A stretch of 7,282 nt of DNA from Campylobacteraceae bacterium (GTDB lineage Bacteria > Campylobacterota > Campylobacteria > Campylobacterales > Campylobacteraceae): contig JAISNG010000107.1 of NCBI GenBank assembly GCA_031276365.1, forward strand, positions 1 through 7,282, in the 5' to 3' direction. The notes under the pieces were generated by a model. That model saw only the letters and a list, made by a program, of their open reading frames with translations. It did not search any database and was not told where the DNA came from. The position numbers and the translations under genes are program-made. Every line of letters starts with the position of its first letter. Position 1 is the first letter of the stretch. Of the stretch, positions 6,526 through 7,282 are shown piece after piece.

Positions 6526-6538
6526 ATTCTAAAATATT
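6513..6538. promoter_or_regulatory. Operator-like palindrome over the ferredoxin -10
   Basis: TTAGAATATTCTAA (6519-6532) is a perfect 14-bp palindrome. Allowing one A-A mismatch (6518/6533), the symmetry extends five more pairs on each side, giving a 26-bp site from 6513 to 6538. It covers the predicted -10 (6520-6525) and the start point, the usual place for a dimeric repressor such as an ArsR/SmtB-type or Fur/PerR-type protein. The regulator cannot be named from the site. AT-rich DNA makes short palindromes common, but one of this length and position is suggestive. Confidence 0.45.
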
Positions 6539-6555
6539 AAAATAGGAGAATTAAA

Positions 6556-6780
6556 TTGGCTGCAAAATATGTTGCCCGCGTCAATCACAAACAGTGCGTC
6601 TCTTGTGGAACATGCGTCAAAGTATGTCCAAGCGGCGCAATAAGCGTATATAAAGGAACATTTGCCGCAGCTGATGCAAATATCTGTATCGGATGCAAAA
6701 AATGCGCCAAAAGCTGTCCTGCATCAGTAATTTTTATGATTTCAAAGGAGAAAAACGATGAAGAAAAAAGGCTTTCATGA
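6556..6780 (+). CDS. 2[4Fe-4S] ferredoxin-type protein
   Basis: This is a small soluble electron carrier with two four-iron clusters. The 74-residue product contains two complete cysteine motifs: C14-x2-C17-x2-C20-x3-C24-P and C44-x2-C47-x2-C50-x3-C54-P. They sit in the pseudo-twofold bacterial ferredoxin arrangement, and the last cysteine of each motif presumably ligates the other cluster. There is no signal peptide or Tat motif, so it should be cytoplasmic. The start is TTG at 6556, chosen because AGGAGA (6544-6549) lies 6 nt upstream and no ATG or GTG gives a better fit. The charged tail KEKNDEEKRLS is encoded where the ribosome site and start of the next gene overlap, so the two are probably coupled and the protein is probably the partner of the downstream membrane Fe-S protein. 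That partnership is an inference from gene order. Confidence 0.9.
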   Translation: MAAKYVARVNHKQCVSCGTCVKVCPSGAISVYKGTFAAADANICIGCKKCAKSCPASVIFMISKEKNDEEKRLS

Positions 6781-7282
6781 GTATATGTGGATAGTCTCAT
6801 GCACATATTTGACGCTTGGACTGTTCAATATCCTGTTTGCGTGGCTTGGCATGATATGCTTTTTGACGCCGCTTATTATCTCAATCTTTGGCGGCGATAA
6901 ATTATACTGCAATAAATACTGCGGGCGCGGACAACTGTTTGAGGTGCTTGGCGACAGACTCGGTTTTTCAAAAAAGCGCGATATATTTGCATTTTTACGT
7001 TCAAATTTGTTTAGATATGGATTTTTAATCTTTTTTATGGCAATGTTCTTTTTAATGGTTTACGGAACATATCGCGTGTTTGAGGGAGCTTCGGTAGAAG
7101 AGGCGGTTACGCTTTTGTGGGTATTTAAACTGCCGTGGCAATGGGCTGATACGGCGTTTGCATCACCATGGATAGCGCAGTTTGCCTATGGATTTTACGG
7201 CGTCATGCTAACTTCAACCGTTCTTGGAGTCATAACGATGATATTTTTTAAACCTCGTTCATGGTGCGTGTATTGTCCTGTA
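6758..7282 (+). CDS. NapH-like membrane Fe-S protein (3' end beyond window)
   Basis: This open frame runs 175 codons from ATG 6758 to the window edge without a stop. AAAGGAG (6744-6750) is 7 nt upstream. It overlaps the ferredoxin gene by 23 bp. Hydrophobic segments lie at about residues 11-45 (one long or two short), 87-103 and 143-164. Cysteine motifs flank them: YCNKYCGRGQLFEVLG (50-65, C51 and C55) after the first segments, and WCVYCPV (169-175, C170 and C173) at the cut end. This spacing recalls the membrane polyferredoxins of the NapH/NosR/CcoG type, in which paired cysteine motifs near the membrane face take part in quinol-linked electron transfer. The first motif has CGRG where the family usually has a CP pair. 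The C-terminal part, possibly with more clusters, is not visible, so the exact subfamily is open. Confidence 0.8.
   Translation, partial: MKKKGFHEYMWIVSCTYLTLGLFNILFAWLGMICFLTPLIISIFGGDKLYCNKYCGRGQLFEVLGDRLGFSKKRDIFAFLRSNLFRYGFLIFFMAMFFLMVYGTYRVFEGASVEEAVTLLWVFKLPWQWADTAFASPWIAQFAYGFYGVMLTSTVLGVITMIFFKPRSWCVYCPV

Noticed and set aside
1..7282. CRISPR array, tRNA or rRNA genes, complete insertion sequence
   Set aside because: No regularly spaced direct repeats, no cloverleaf or conserved rRNA stretches, and no transposase-like frame were found on either strand.

Overview
The window looks like a piece of a Campylobacterota (epsilonproteobacterial) chromosome, of the Sulfurimonas/Sulfurospirillum/Campylobacter type. 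That assignment is an inference. It rests on AT-rich DNA, DXP-dependent vitamin B6 genes in a pdxJ-pdxA pair, the ilvB-ilvH-lpxD gene string known from Campylobacterota, and an outer membrane (LpxD, a Spr-like lipoprotein).

Layout. Positions 1-209 (minus strand) hold what reads as a broken gene for an exported protein: an intact signal peptide, then one frameshift and two TGA stops, running off the window edge. Next, still on the minus strand, come pdxA (234-1166) and pdxJ (1163-1942). They overlap by 4 bp and make pyridoxine 5'-phosphate. A short divergent promoter region (1943-2117) separates them from the plus-strand string ilvB-ilvH-lpxD (2118-5234), with junctions of 3 and 0 bp. IlvB and IlvH form acetolactate synthase for branched-chain amino acids; LpxD acts in lipid A synthesis.

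About 690 bp follow (5235-5924) without a convincing intact gene. They contain a 14-bp perfect inverted repeat, smaller hairpins, possible remnants of GTCAT-type dispersed repeats, and one plus-strand frame with unusually few stops. A minus-strand NlpC/P60 lipoprotein gene (5925-6425, preferred GTG start) ends at a likely terminator. It is transcribed divergently from a plus-strand pair: a TTG-started 2[4Fe-4S] ferredoxin (6556-6780) and a NapH-like membrane Fe-S protein (6758 to the window end, incomplete). The divergent promoters appear to share one TTGACAA box for their -35 elements, and a 26-bp near-palindrome covers the ferredoxin -10.

Most of the window is ordinary housekeeping. The points most worth a second look are the ferredoxin/membrane Fe-S operon with its operator-like palindrome, the broken secreted gene at the left edge, and the unexplained 690-bp gap. 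I found no clear sign of a wholly new system.
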